From Thermoplasmatales archaeon SW_10_69_26 (GTDB lineage Archaea; Thermoplasmatota; SW-10-69-26): a DNA stretch of 64,000 nucleotides. The notes under the pieces are model-generated. The model saw nothing but the letters and a program-made list of their open reading frames with translations. It had not been told where the DNA came from and ran no database searches. Position 1 is the stretch's first letter. Each line of letters begins with the position of its first letter. Shown here one piece after another: positions 1 to 7,294 of this stretch. The stretch covers positions 1-64,000 of the forward strand of contig PXUB01000001.1 of NCBI GenBank assembly GCA_003009755.1, written 5' to 3'. The translations under genes and the position numbers were made by a program.

Positions 1-76
1 GCGGATCCTCGCGAGAGTCCGGATCTTCGATCCGGGCGAACCTTCGTCTCGGCTCCGCGCTTTCACCGCCTGAGGG

Positions 77-120
77 CGGCGAGAGCTTAACCCAAGCATG
101 GCCGGCTGAACTAGCCCGCC
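77..120. repeat. Structured repeat element, copy A
   Basis: The stretch shares the blocks GAGAGC, AACCCAAGCAT, GCCGGC and CTAGCCCG, in the same order and spacing, with 7252-7294. In both copies the block is preceded by a small GC hairpin (here CCGCC/GGCGG at 68-79) flanked by a GGCTC-like segment. Nothing else was found in 1-175 apart from a perfect hairpin (CCGGATC, TTC loop, GATCCGG) at about 19-35. It could be a small RNA, a terminator family or a shared promoter element. The function is unknown. Confidence 0.4.
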
Positions 121-175
121 CGGCCCCCGGCCGGGTTGCCAACGCTCTTGACCCGGCAGAGCCCTGCCTGTTGCG

Positions 176-802
176 ATGGTTCGCGCTTGGCTCGGTCCCG
201 TGCTCGTCGTCGCCTTGGTCGCGTCCGTCGGGGCGGCTGCGGCGCTGCCGGCGGACAAGCACCTCGTCGTCGAGGCCGACAACGGCCAAGGCTGCAAGGA
301 CGTCGACAAGAACGACTGCTACCGGGTGACCGAGGGAAGCCTCGAGGGCTTCGTGCCGGGCATGGACGTCCACATCATCTTGGAGAACGTCGGCTCGGCC
401 GACCACAACCTCTTCGTGACCGAGCAGGCCAACGCCGACGAGAACAACGCCGACACGGCCGCCGAGGACGCGATCAACGGCTCCGAGACGATCGCGCAAG
501 GCGAGACGACGAACCTCACCTTCACCGTGCCCGACGACGCCGAGGGCCTGTACTTCTGGTGCGATGTCGACACCCACGAGCCGCTGGGCATGTGGATGGA
601 GGCGCAGGTCGCCACGGAGCAACAGGTCGAGCCCAGCGACCCCGCGGACGAGGGCAACGAGACGGGCAGCGGCAACGTCAGCGACGACGGATCGAGCGCC
701 GAGGGCGACGACGTCGGCCGGTTCCTGCCGGCGCCGGGGGCCCTCGTGGCCCTCTTGGCAAGTGGGCTCGCGACCGTCGTGGCTCTCCGCCGGGAGCCTT
801 AG
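176..802 (+). CDS. Secreted blue-copper (cupredoxin) protein with PGF-CTERM-like tail
   Basis: A 208-residue exported electron carrier of the plastocyanin/halocyanin/sulfocyanin type. Residues 1-24 form a signal peptide. The cupredoxin domain spans about 30-150, and its copper ligands are visible: His77 in ADHNLF, then Cys129, His134 and Met139 in WCDVDTHEPLGMW. Type 1 copper sites use exactly this His/Cys-His-Met set. A Glu/Ser/Asn-rich linker follows (about 150-180) with an N-glycosylation sequon. The end has a sorting-type tail: LPAPG, a hydrophobic helix and an Arg-rich end (about 181-208). That layout resembles PGF-CTERM/archaeosortase substrates. Expected location is the outer face of the cell, carrying electrons in respiration. 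The neighbour on the opposite strand overlaps its stop by 4 nt. Confidence 0.85.
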   Translation: MVRAWLGPVLVVALVASVGAAAALPADKHLVVEADNGQGCKDVDKNDCYRVTEGSLEGFVPGMDVHIILENVGSADHNLFVTEQANADENNADTAAEDAINGSETIAQGETTNLTFTVPDDAEGLYFWCDVDTHEPLGMWMEAQVATEQQVEPSDPADEGNETGSGNVSDDGSSAEGDDVGRFLPAPGALVALLASGLATVVALRREP

Positions 803-1230
803 GGCTCCTGTTCGCCCAGCGTGCCGAGCAGCTCGGCGACGCGCTCGCGGCGACGTAGCGCAGGCAGCTGTTCGTCCCAGATCTCGTCGATCTCGGCCTC
901 GCCGACGGGGGCGCCCTGGGCCGCCATCGCCTGCATCGTCGACAGCTCGTCCTCCCGGATCCACAGGCCGTGGCAGACGGTGCAGACGTCGAGCTCGACG
1001 TCCTCGTCGACGAGCTCGATCGACTCCGAGCCCATGATCTCGTTGCAGCTCGGGCACTCCTGGCGGGGGGCCCCGACGTCCTCGGTCAGGTCCTCGAGCA
1101 GCAACGGGTAGAGGTCGAGGCCGAGCGCGAGCTGCTGGGTCTCGCTCTCGTCGACGAACACGCCGTCCCCGACGGGGCAGGCGTCGACGCTGACCGAGCT
1201 CTCTGCGGTTTCGCGCTGCTCGGTCACCAT
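799..1230 (-). CDS. TFIIB-type zinc-ribbon protein
   Basis: A 143-residue cytoplasmic protein of unknown role with a zinc ribbon of the zf-TFIIB (PF13453-like) type. CPSC and, about 25 residues later, CTVCHGLWI followed by an acidic REDEL match the family signature CxxC...CxxCxGxWlDxxEL. An extra Cys lies near the N terminus (DACPVG). The frame is open upstream to 1326, but the ATG at 1230 gives an ordinary acidic start, while the upstream extension is Arg/Pro-rich and looks like a shadow. It converges on the blue-copper gene with a 4-nt overlap. Proteins of this family are small metal-binding proteins without known catalysis. A specific function cannot be given. Confidence 0.7.
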   Translation of the reverse strand: MVTEQRETAESSVSVDACPVGDGVFVDESETQQLALGLDLYPLLLEDLTEDVGAPRQECPSCNEIMGSESIELVDEDVELDVCTVCHGLWIREDELSTMQAMAAQGAPVGEAEIDEIWDEQLPALRRRERVAELLGTLGEQEP

Positions 1231-1359
1231 GCGGTTCACCACAGAGCGGGCACACGCGCGCGGGCATGGTTGCATGTAGGGGCCCCCGGCCCTTGAGGCA
1301 GTCTCAGCGGGACCTGGCGTCACCAAGCGGGGGTCTGGCGGGGACAGGATCGGCTGGGC

Positions 1360-1581
1360 TCAGGTGCCCTGCAGGCCGGTGACGTCGTAGCCGAGCTGTT
1401 CGACGCTGTCGCGGATCCGGTCGGCGTCGGAGGTGCCGGCCTGGACGTCGACCGCGGCCGTGCCTTCCTCGTGGTCGGCGTCGACGCGTTGGACGCCCTC
1501 GAGCTCGCCGACGTTCTCCTCGACCCGCGAGGCGCACCCGTCGCACATCATCCCGTCGATCGTGAGGCGGACCGTAGGCAT
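1360..1581 (-). CDS. HMA-domain copper/heavy-metal chaperone
   Basis: A 73-residue single heavy-metal-associated domain (CopZ/Atx1 type). The metal-binding loop is GMMCDGCASRV, with Cys13 and Cys16 (MxCxxC). The rest follows the beta-alpha-beta-beta-alpha-beta pattern and ends LGYDVTG, the usual last strand. The frame is open far upstream, but the ATG at 1581 gives the canonical HMA start (MPTVRLTI), so it was chosen. It lies downstream of a P1B-type ATPase on the same strand and probably delivers metal to it. CopZ-like chaperones usually carry Cu(I), whereas the ATPase here looks Zn/Cd-type, so the cargo is uncertain. Confidence 0.85.
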   Translation of the reverse strand: MPTVRLTIDGMMCDGCASRVEENVGELEGVQRVDADHEEGTAAVDVQAGTSDADRIRDSVEQLGYDVTGLQGT

Positions 1582-1624
1582 CGTGCGGCTGATGGGCTCC
1601 CTGGCCAAAGGTGTTGCTCGCTTC

Positions 1625-1919
1625 TCGTCTCCCGTGGCGCTTCGATCGCCGTTGGGCACGTCGACGGCGGAACGCTGGCAGCCCTCGTCGGGCTCCTCGT
1701 GCTCGTCCTCGTCTGGTTCGGCGTCCACCGAGGCCAGCGGCGGGTGCTCACCGCGGTCGTCGGGCCCCGTCGTCGACCTGCTCGTGCTCTCGGTCGTGCA
1801 CGGGACCGCCACGTTCCACGACCACGCCCCCCAGCACCTCGGCGTCGTCGCCGTGGGCCTGCCGCTGTCGGCCATCGGCGCCGTCCTCGGCTGGCTGGGG
1901 ACGACAGCGCGGGCTGATC
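1625..1919 (+). pseudogene. Possible frameshifted small membrane protein
   Basis: Two hydrophobic segments lie in different plus-strand frames. One reads GGTLAALVGLLVLVLVWFGV. The other begins VVDLLVLSVVHG and continues as QHLGVVAVGLPL before a TGA at 1917-1919. Removing one C from the GGGCCCC run near 1762-1768 would join them as ...LTAVVGPVVDLLVLSVV.... No convincing start codon is visible in the first frame. It could be a decayed gene, a sequencing error in a homopolymer, or chance hydrophobicity. The 340 nt between the HMA gene and the ATPase holds nothing else that can be supported. Confidence 0.3.
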
Positions 1920-1921
1920 CC

Positions 1922-4213
1922 TCAGGCGGGGGGACCGTCGGCTCGGACGCGGGCCAGGCGGGCGGCGTTGCCCGTCACGCCGACCGTCATGCCGGCGTCG
2001 CCGGCCAGGACCGCCAGCCAGATCGGCACGTAGCCGAAGGGCACCGCGAGCGCGAGTAGCGCTTTGACGGCGATGCTGGAGGCGATGTTCTGGCGGATGA
2101 CCCCGTTGGCGTCGCGGGAGAGCTCGGCGAGGTAGGCCAGCTTGCCGAGGTCGTCGCCCAGCAGCGCGATGTCGGCGGTCTCGAGCGCGGTGTCCGTGCC
2201 GGCGGCACCCATCGCGACGCCGACCGTGGCCTGAGCCAGGGCGGGCGCGTCGTTGATGCCGTCGCCGACCATGGCGACGCCGTCGTGGCGGCCCTGCAGG
2301 TCCGCCAGGTGGTCCACCTTGTCCTCGGGCAGCAACCCGGCGTGGACCTCGTCGATGCCCAGCTCGTCGGCGACGGCCTGCGCGGTGCGCTCGTTGTCGC
2401 CGGTGAGCATCGCGACGGTCTCGACGCCGAGCGCGTGCAGGCGCTCCACGGTGGCCTCGGCTTCGCGGCGGGGCTCGTCGGCGAGCGCGATCACCCCCTC
2501 GACCTCCTCCTCGGTGCCGACGAGGACGACGGTCTTGCCCTCGGCCTGCAGCTCGGGGATCACGTCCTCGAGCAGGTCCAGGCAGCCGTGCTGCTCGCAG
2601 AGGTCCAGCGTCTTGGCCGGCACGGCGTCGTGGTCGCTGGTCGCGTGGACGTGGTCGAGGTCGAACCCGAGCTCGTCGAACAGGCCCGGCTTGCCGGCGT
2701 AGTGGAGGGTGCCGTCGAGGGCCGCTTTCACGCCTTTGCCGGCGAGGCTCTCGAACCCGGAGACGTCGACCTCGGGGGCGTGCTCGGCGGGGATCCGGTC
2801 GACGATGGCTTCCCCGATCGGGTGCTCGGAGCGCTGTTCGAGCCCGGCCGCGCAGGCGAGCACCTCCTCGCGAGAGCGGCCGCCCAGCGGGATGACGTCG
2901 GTGACGGTGACCGTGCCCCGGGTCAGGGTGCCGGTCTTGTCGAAGGCGACGGCGTCGGTCTCGCCCATCGCCTCGAGCGAGCGGCCGCCCTTGACGAGCA
3001 CGCCGTTGCGGGCCGCGCTGGTGATCCCGGAGACGACGGAGACGGGCGTCGAGATGACGAGCGCGCACGGGCAGGCGAGGACGAGCAGGGTGAGCCCGTA
3101 CAGGATGAACGTGGGCCAGGAGGCGCCGGCGACGAGCGGCGGGACGAGCGCGAGCAGGATCGCCAGGACGACGACGGTCGGCGTGTAGAGGGCCGCGAAG
3201 CGGTCGACGAACTGCTCGCGCTCGGTGCGGTCGGCGTGGGCTTGCTCGACGAGCGCGATGACGCGGGCCAGCGTGTTGTCCTCGGCGCTAGCGGTGGCCT
3301 CGACCTCGAGGTAGCCCTCCTGGTTGATCGTGCCGGCGTACACCTCGTCGCCGGGGATCTTGTCGACGGGGATGCTCTCGCCGGTGATCGGCGCCTGGTC
3401 GACGGCGCTTTCGCCCTCGCGGACCTCGCCGTCGACGGGGATCTTGTCGCCCGGTTCGACGACGACGATCTCGCCGGGCTCGATCGCCTCGACGGGCACC
3501 CTCACGGTCTCGCCCTCGCGGCGGACGCGGGCCTCGTCGGGGGACAGATCCACGAGCTCGCGCAGGGAGCCGCGGGCGCGCTCGACGGCGTGGCGTTCGA
3601 GCAGCTCGGCGACGCTGAACAGGAACGCCAGCAGGGCCGCCTCGAAGTAGAAGGACTCACCGAAGGCCAGACTGCTGGCCAGCGCGCCGGCGATCGCGAC
3701 CGACATGAGCAGGTCCATGTCGAGGCTGCGGGAGCGCAGCGAGCCCACGCCGGCGGGCAGGATGTCGTAGCCGGCCATCGCCACGGCGGCCAGGAAGGCG
3801 GCCTGGGGCCAACCGATCCCGGGCAGGGTCGAAGACAGCGGGGCCCTGAGACCAGCGAGAATGGCCACGCCGCCGAGGGCGACGAGGACGCCGCTGCTCG
3901 CGGTGCGGACGGCGCGCGGGCTGCGCCAGGTGTCGGTTTCCGCGGCGACGGACGCGCCCGCTGTGGTCTCGTCGTGGACGCCCTCGACCGTGTAGCCGGC
4001 GGCCTCGACGGCGGCGATCGCCGGTTCGCGGGCGTGCTCGCCGCTGAGGTCGATCGCCACCGTGCCGCTGGTGGCGTCGGCGTGCACAGCCTGCACGCCG
4101 GGCTCGCCCGCCAGCGCGCGCTGGACCTTCTCCGTGCACGAGCGGCAGTCCATCGCCGGGACGGACAGCCGCAACGTGGGCCCGTCCGCCTCGGCGGCGG
4201 CGTGGGTCGTCAA
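1922..4213 (-). CDS. P1B-type heavy-metal-transporting ATPase (Zn/Cd type)
   Basis: A metal-export ATPase of about 763 residues. In order: an N-terminal HMA domain with Cys23/Cys26 (AMDCRSC), TM helices, the actuator motif TGES, the transmembrane metal motif CPC (about residue 380, followed by ALVISTP), the phosphorylation site DKTGTLT (about 423), SEHPIGEAI in the nucleotide domain and GDGINDAPAL. The sequence around CPC and a Lys/Asp pair in the last helices resemble ZntA/CadA more than CopA. An unusual His/Asp/Cys-rich insert (LDHVHATSDHD, then CEQHGC) sits between the nucleotide- and phosphorylation-domain motifs and may bind metal. The frame is open to 4321. TTG at 4213 was chosen because a TATA-like CTTACC lies about 40 nt upstream and the longer version overlaps the next gene. 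The exact start is uncertain. Confidence 0.9.
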   Translation of the reverse strand: MTTHAAAEADGPTLRLSVPAMDCRSCTEKVQRALAGEPGVQAVHADATSGTVAIDLSGEHAREPAIAAVEAAGYTVEGVHDETTAGASVAAETDTWRSPRAVRTASSGVLVALGGVAILAGLRAPLSSTLPGIGWPQAAFLAAVAMAGYDILPAGVGSLRSRSLDMDLLMSVAIAGALASSLAFGESFYFEAALLAFLFSVAELLERHAVERARGSLRELVDLSPDEARVRREGETVRVPVEAIEPGEIVVVEPGDKIPVDGEVREGESAVDQAPITGESIPVDKIPGDEVYAGTINQEGYLEVEATASAEDNTLARVIALVEQAHADRTEREQFVDRFAALYTPTVVVLAILLALVPPLVAGASWPTFILYGLTLLVLACPCALVISTPVSVVSGITSAARNGVLVKGGRSLEAMGETDAVAFDKTGTLTRGTVTVTDVIPLGGRSREEVLACAAGLEQRSEHPIGEAIVDRIPAEHAPEVDVSGFESLAGKGVKAALDGTLHYAGKPGLFDELGFDLDHVHATSDHDAVPAKTLDLCEQHGCLDLLEDVIPELQAEGKTVVLVGTEEEVEGVIALADEPRREAEATVERLHALGVETVAMLTGDNERTAQAVADELGIDEVHAGLLPEDKVDHLADLQGRHDGVAMVGDGINDAPALAQATVGVAMGAAGTDTALETADIALLGDDLGKLAYLAELSRDANGVIRQNIASSIAVKALLALAVPFGYVPIWLAVLAGDAGMTVGVTGNAARLARVRADGPPA

Positions 4214-4271
4214 CGTGGCTGCCGTTGGCCGGCTGGGACGGGTAAGGCTTCCGGTCGCGTCCCGGCCGGGG

Positions 4272-4565
4272 CTACCCGTCCGCGCCCTCGTGCTCGACGA
4301 CGTAGCTCGCAAACGGCTCAAGCGGGACGGCGAAGCCGGCGGCGACAGGCTCGCCGTCGACGCGGACGGTGATTGTGGCGTTCCCCTCGGCCGCGTGGGT
4401 CTCCCCCTCGTCGGTCGTGATCGCGCCCGAACCGACCTCCCAACCGATCGAGGCGAAGAAGTCCTGCAGCGTGAGCCCCTCCTCGTGGATGTGGATCGTG
4501 GCCCCGGTGGCGTCCTCGGCGCCCTCCTCGAGGTGGACGTGGCGGACCGCCAGCTGGGCGTTCAT
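4272..4565 (-). CDS. Small His-rich hypothetical protein in metal cluster
   Basis: A 97-residue soluble acidic protein of no recognised family. Its N terminus carries two His-containing motifs, RHVHLEEG and IHIHEEG. A beta-rich segment (TITVRVDGEPV) and a short C-terminal strand follow. It lies between the HMA chaperone at 4653 and the P1B ATPase, all on the minus strand, and the His motifs suggest a metal-handling role. This is inferred from context and composition. The ATG at 4565 gives a normal coding start. Confidence 0.65.
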   Translation of the reverse strand: MNAQLAVRHVHLEEGAEDATGATIHIHEEGLTLQDFFASIGWEVGSGAITTDEGETHAAEGNATITVRVDGEPVAAGFAVPLEPFASYVVEHEGADG

Positions 4566-4652
4566 CGCCCGGCCCCTCGCCGTCGATCGACCATCGCCCG
4601 GGACACCCCGGGCAGGGTCAACAGGCTTCCCGTCCCCGGTCCTTCGACGGCC

Positions 4653-4862
4653 TCACCGCCAGCCCAGGAAATCGAACCCCAGCTCGTCGATCGCGGCCTC
4701 CAGGTTGGGATCGGCGCCCTCCGCCAGCGAGACCGTGGCCCTGCCCTCGCCCCGATCGGCTCGGGCCTCGAGCACCCCGTCGACCTCGCCGAGGGCCTCC
4801 TCGACGCGCTTCTCGCATCCACCGCAGTTCATCCCGCCGACGGCGATCGTGCGTTCCGACAT
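4653..4862 (-). CDS. HMA-domain metallochaperone
   Basis: A 69-residue single HMA domain. The metal-binding loop GMNCGGCEKRV carries Cys13 and Cys16, and the last strand (LGFDFLGW) matches the fold. ATG at 4862 was taken because it gives the canonical short start (MSERTIAVGG). An in-frame extension to 4961 is not typical of the family. It is the first gene of the minus-strand metal cluster, with the His-rich protein and the Zn/Cd-type ATPase downstream. It differs clearly from the second HMA protein at 1360, so the two may serve different metals or partners. Confidence 0.85.
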   Translation of the reverse strand: MSERTIAVGGMNCGGCEKRVEEALGEVDGVLEARADRGEGRATVSLAEGADPNLEAAIDELGFDFLGWR

Positions 4863-4977
4863 GGACGGAAAATTATGTGGCGGGTCCGGCAAGGACCTGT
4901 CGGTTCCCGCCATCGGATCGCCGCGAGACGGCTCGGCCCCTACCTTCATCACAGGCCGCACCCTTGAGGGGGGCGTC

Positions 4978-6018
4978 GTGGCCCCCGAGGATCCGTCGTT
5001 CGCTCACGTCTGCATGGGCGGGACCTTCTCGCCGCTGCACCGAGGCCATCGAGCGCTGTTGGCGCGGGCCTTGACGATCGGCGAGCAGGTGTTCGTGGGA
5101 GTCACCAGCGGCGATCTGGCGCGGCGGGGCCGGGAGCGCAAGGTGCCCGCCGTCGAGGACCGCATCGCGGGCATCGAGGCCTTCCTAAGCGAGCGGTCCG
5201 CGCTGGATCGCGTCGAGGTCGCCCCGATCGAGGATCCGTTCGGGCGGGCGCTGGAGCCTCGCTTCGAGGCGATCGTCGTCAGCCCGGAGACCAGCGACAC
5301 GGCCGAGGCGATCAACGCCGAACGCCGCAAGCGAGATCTCGATCCCCTGGCCGTCGACGAGGTCCCGTTCGTGCTCGGCCTGGACGGCCAGCCGGTCAAC
5401 GGAACCCGCGTCGCCCGGGGCGAGATCGACCCCGAGGGCCTGCAGCCGCGATCGGTGCAGCTGGCGGTGGGATCGGCGAACCCGGTCAAGGTGGAGGCCA
5501 GCGAGCAGGTGTTCGGTCGCTTCGTCCCGACCGTGGACGCGTGGACCGTGGACGTCGAGACGGGCGTCAGCGAGCAGCCGCGCGACGCCGAGGGACCGAA
5601 GGGGGCAGCCACGCGGGCCCGCAACGCGCTGGCAGCCAGCGACGAGGCCGGCTTGGGCGTGGGCATCGAGGCCGCGCTCGTCGACGACGAGGCCAGCGGC
5701 GAGACGTTCGACGTGCAATACGCGGCGATCGCGGACGCCCAGGGCCGCGTGACGACCGGCGCCGGGCCGGGCTTCAGCTACCCGCCGGGCGTGCTGTCGG
5801 CGGTCGAGGAGGGGCGCACGATCGGCGAGGTGTTCGACGCGCTCGAGGACCGGGCCGGCGTCGGCCAGGCCGAGGGCGCGATCGGCGTCTTGACCGGCGG
5901 GGCGGCCACGCGCACCGAGCTGACCGAGTGGGCCGTGCTGAGCGCGCTGGTGCCGCGCCTGCAGCCGGACTGGTACCGGCCGCTGCCGGGCGAGGAGCTG
6001 GACCTCGACCTCGAGTAG
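4978..6018 (+). CDS. Fused phosphopantetheine adenylyltransferase / DUF84 (inosine/xanthosine triphosphatase)
   Basis: A 346-residue two-enzyme protein. Residues 8-155 form an archaeal phosphopantetheine adenylyltransferase of the nucleotidyltransferase fold: GGTFSPLHRGH gives the HxGH motif (His21, His24). It would make dephospho-CoA from ATP and 4'-phosphopantetheine. Residues 160-340 match the DUF84/YjjX family, which hydrolyses ITP/XTP: AVGSANPVKVEA at its start and GVGIEAAL, AAIAD and GPGFSYPP further on. The GTG at 4978 was chosen because the upstream in-frame extension is Ser/Pro-rich shadow sequence and adenylyltransferases start just before the GTF motif. The link between CoA synthesis and nucleotide-pool sanitation is not obvious. 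Confidence 0.88.
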   Translation: MAPEDPSFAHVCMGGTFSPLHRGHRALLARALTIGEQVFVGVTSGDLARRGRERKVPAVEDRIAGIEAFLSERSALDRVEVAPIEDPFGRALEPRFEAIVVSPETSDTAEAINAERRKRDLDPLAVDEVPFVLGLDGQPVNGTRVARGEIDPEGLQPRSVQLAVGSANPVKVEASEQVFGRFVPTVDAWTVDVETGVSEQPRDAEGPKGAATRARNALAASDEAGLGVGIEAALVDDEASGETFDVQYAAIADAQGRVTTGAGPGFSYPPGVLSAVEEGRTIGEVFDALEDRAGVGQAEGAIGVLTGGAATRTELTEWAVLSALVPRLQPDWYRPLPGEELDLDLE

Positions 6019-6255
6019 GTGCGGCCACGGTCTCTGTGGGGAGGGAACACGCGGGGGAGCACAGACACAGAGGCCAGCAGAGGAAAGAGGGGCGAACAGA
6101 GCCGAGCGGCAAGGTGGCCGTTGCGGTGGAGTTTCCCCTCACCGGCCCTCCACGATGGTCCCTCCACTTTCACTCCGATCGTCAGCCTCCCCTTCCTCTC
6201 CGGGATCCCCTGCGCCTCCGTGTCCCTGGGGCGGGTTCGTCACCGCTCGCCCGCC
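6019..6255. other. Intergenic region, no gene seen
   Basis: Purine-rich then pyrimidine-rich non-coding sequence after the fused CoA gene (GAGG/AGAGG runs at 6040-6110, CCTCC/CCTTCC runs at 6130-6200). The opposed purine and pyrimidine tracts could pair in RNA and may act as a terminator. No gene could be supported here. Confidence 0.3.
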
Positions 6256-6285
6256 TGTCACGACCGGTGACACCCGGGTGTGACA
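6256..6285. promoter_or_regulatory. Inverted-repeat operator upstream of the 6470 gene
   Basis: TGTCAC (6256-6261) and GTGACA (6267-6272) form an inverted repeat with a 5-nt centre, and TGTGACA (6279-6285) adds a third half-site around a CACCCGGGTG palindrome. The cluster lies 30-60 nt upstream of a TATA-like box, a position typical of archaeal activator sites. The binding protein is unknown. Confidence 0.45.
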
Positions 6286-6310
6286 ACGAGGGCGTCCGGA
6301 CAGTTGCCAC

Positions 6311-6320
6311 AAGCTTTAAG
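6311..6320 (+). promoter_or_regulatory. TATA box for the 6470 transcript
   Basis: AAGCTTTAAG is a good archaeal TATA-like box with a preceding ACA-rich stretch. Transcription would start near 6345, about 125 nt before the start codon of the secreted protein, so this transcript would have a long leader. Most other genes in the window appear leaderless. Confidence 0.5.
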
Positions 6321-6344
6321 TTCGACCTTGCGACCGTATGGCAT

Positions 6345-6469
6345 GCCTCGGTGACGAGGCGGTGTTGCCGACCGAGCCGGCCGCTAACGCGGTCCGGGTA
6401 GTGCCGAGTACCCCAGCCGCGCGGCTGGCTCGGAGGGCGACACCTGGAGAAGAGGCCAGGTGTTGACCC
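6345..6469 (+). ncRNA. Structured 5' leader or small RNA
   Basis: The roughly 125 nt between the predicted start site and the ATG contain several perfect hairpins: GGGTA/TACCC around 6397-6414, CAGCCGC/GCGGCTG at 6416-6429 and ACCTGG/CCAGGT at 6442-6461. The last one ends about 8 nt before the start codon, so it could mask or expose initiation. It matches no riboswitch family recognised by eye. It could be a regulatory leader or a separate small RNA. Confidence 0.35.
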
Positions 6470-7036
6470 ATGCCCGCATATGCCAAGCTCGCCACAGCTC
6501 TCGCCATGTCCCTCGCCCTCGTGGGTGCAGGGACCTCGCTCGCCCAGTCGACGACCGCCCTCGCCAGCCACACGGCCTACGTGTCGATGGTGGACGTCGT
6601 GGAGACCCCCGGCGCCCAGGAGTGGGCCGGGACCGTCTCCTGCGACGTCCCCGAGCACGAGCGCATGATCCGGGAGACGTTGGGTCGGCCGACGTGCCTG
6701 ACCGACAAGTTCGCCTACGTCTACCCGAGCGACGGGCCGGCCCCCTGGACGGCCTCGATCGAGGACGTCGACCAGCAGACCTACGTCGACGAGGCGGGCA
6801 CCGTGCGCCAGGTGGCCGAGGTCAGCTACCAGACGATCAGCCAAAGCCCCGAGGGCGGCCCCGAGCTCGTGAAGGCCATGGCCTCCGAGATCCGACCGGA
6901 GGCCGGCGGGGGCGACGAGGGATCCTACGCGCTGCCGATGAACGAGGAGCTGCTCGAGGAAGGCGACGACGCGTTGACCGTGGACGTCGGGCCCGCGCCG
7001 GGCGAGGCCTCCCAGACCGCGCTGGGCGCCGACTGA
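6470..7036 (+). CDS. Secreted protein of unknown function
   Basis: A 188-residue protein with a signal peptide at residues 1-26 (MPAYAKLATALAMSLALVGA, then LAQS). The mature part contains two Cys (SCDV and PTCLTDKF) about 23 residues apart that could form a disulfide, and an acidic Gly-rich C terminus. No known domain was recognised. It has no C-terminal anchor, so it may be released or cell-surface associated. It sits behind a TATA box, an inverted-repeat operator and an unusually long structured leader, which suggests controlled expression. It converges on the BNR-repeat lipoprotein gene. Confidence 0.7.
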   Translation: MPAYAKLATALAMSLALVGAGTSLAQSTTALASHTAYVSMVDVVETPGAQEWAGTVSCDVPEHERMIRETLGRPTCLTDKFAYVYPSDGPAPWTASIEDVDQQTYVDEAGTVRQVAEVSYQTISQSPEGGPELVKAMASEIRPEAGGGDEGSYALPMNEELLEEGDDALTVDVGPAPGEASQTALGAD

Positions 7037-7251
7037 GGCGCCCGCCGTCGGCCGCGGGCCCTGGCGTTGTCGGCCCCTTGAGATCTCGCCCGCCCGGGCG
7101 ATCGCAGGCACGCCCGGATCGATGATGCGGGGGTGTCCGTCGACCACCCTTCGAGGGTTGGTTTCCGCGGGCTCGGCGACCTGGCCACGCTCCCTCGCAC
7201 GAGCCCTCCGGGCTCGTAGGCTCGGGAGACCGTGCCCGGTCTGCCGGGACC

Positions 7252-7294
7252 GGCGCGAGAGCCGAACCCAAGCATCGCCGGCAGTCTAGCCCGG
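7252..7294. repeat. Structured repeat element, copy B
   Basis: Matches copy A at 77-120: GCGAGAGC, AACCCAAGCAT, GCCGGC and CTAGCCCG in the same order. It is preceded by hairpins (GAGCCC/GGGCTC around 7201-7215 and CCCGG/CCGGG around 7235-7248). It lies between convergent genes ending at 7036 and 7286. A terminator or small RNA on either strand is possible. The 250-nt interval holds no gene. Confidence 0.4.

Noticed and set aside
2285-4372. A 695-residue plus-strand frame opposite the P1B ATPase
   Set aside because: High-GC coding DNA keeps long antisense frames open. The opposite strand carries all catalytic motifs of the ATPase and this frame shows none.
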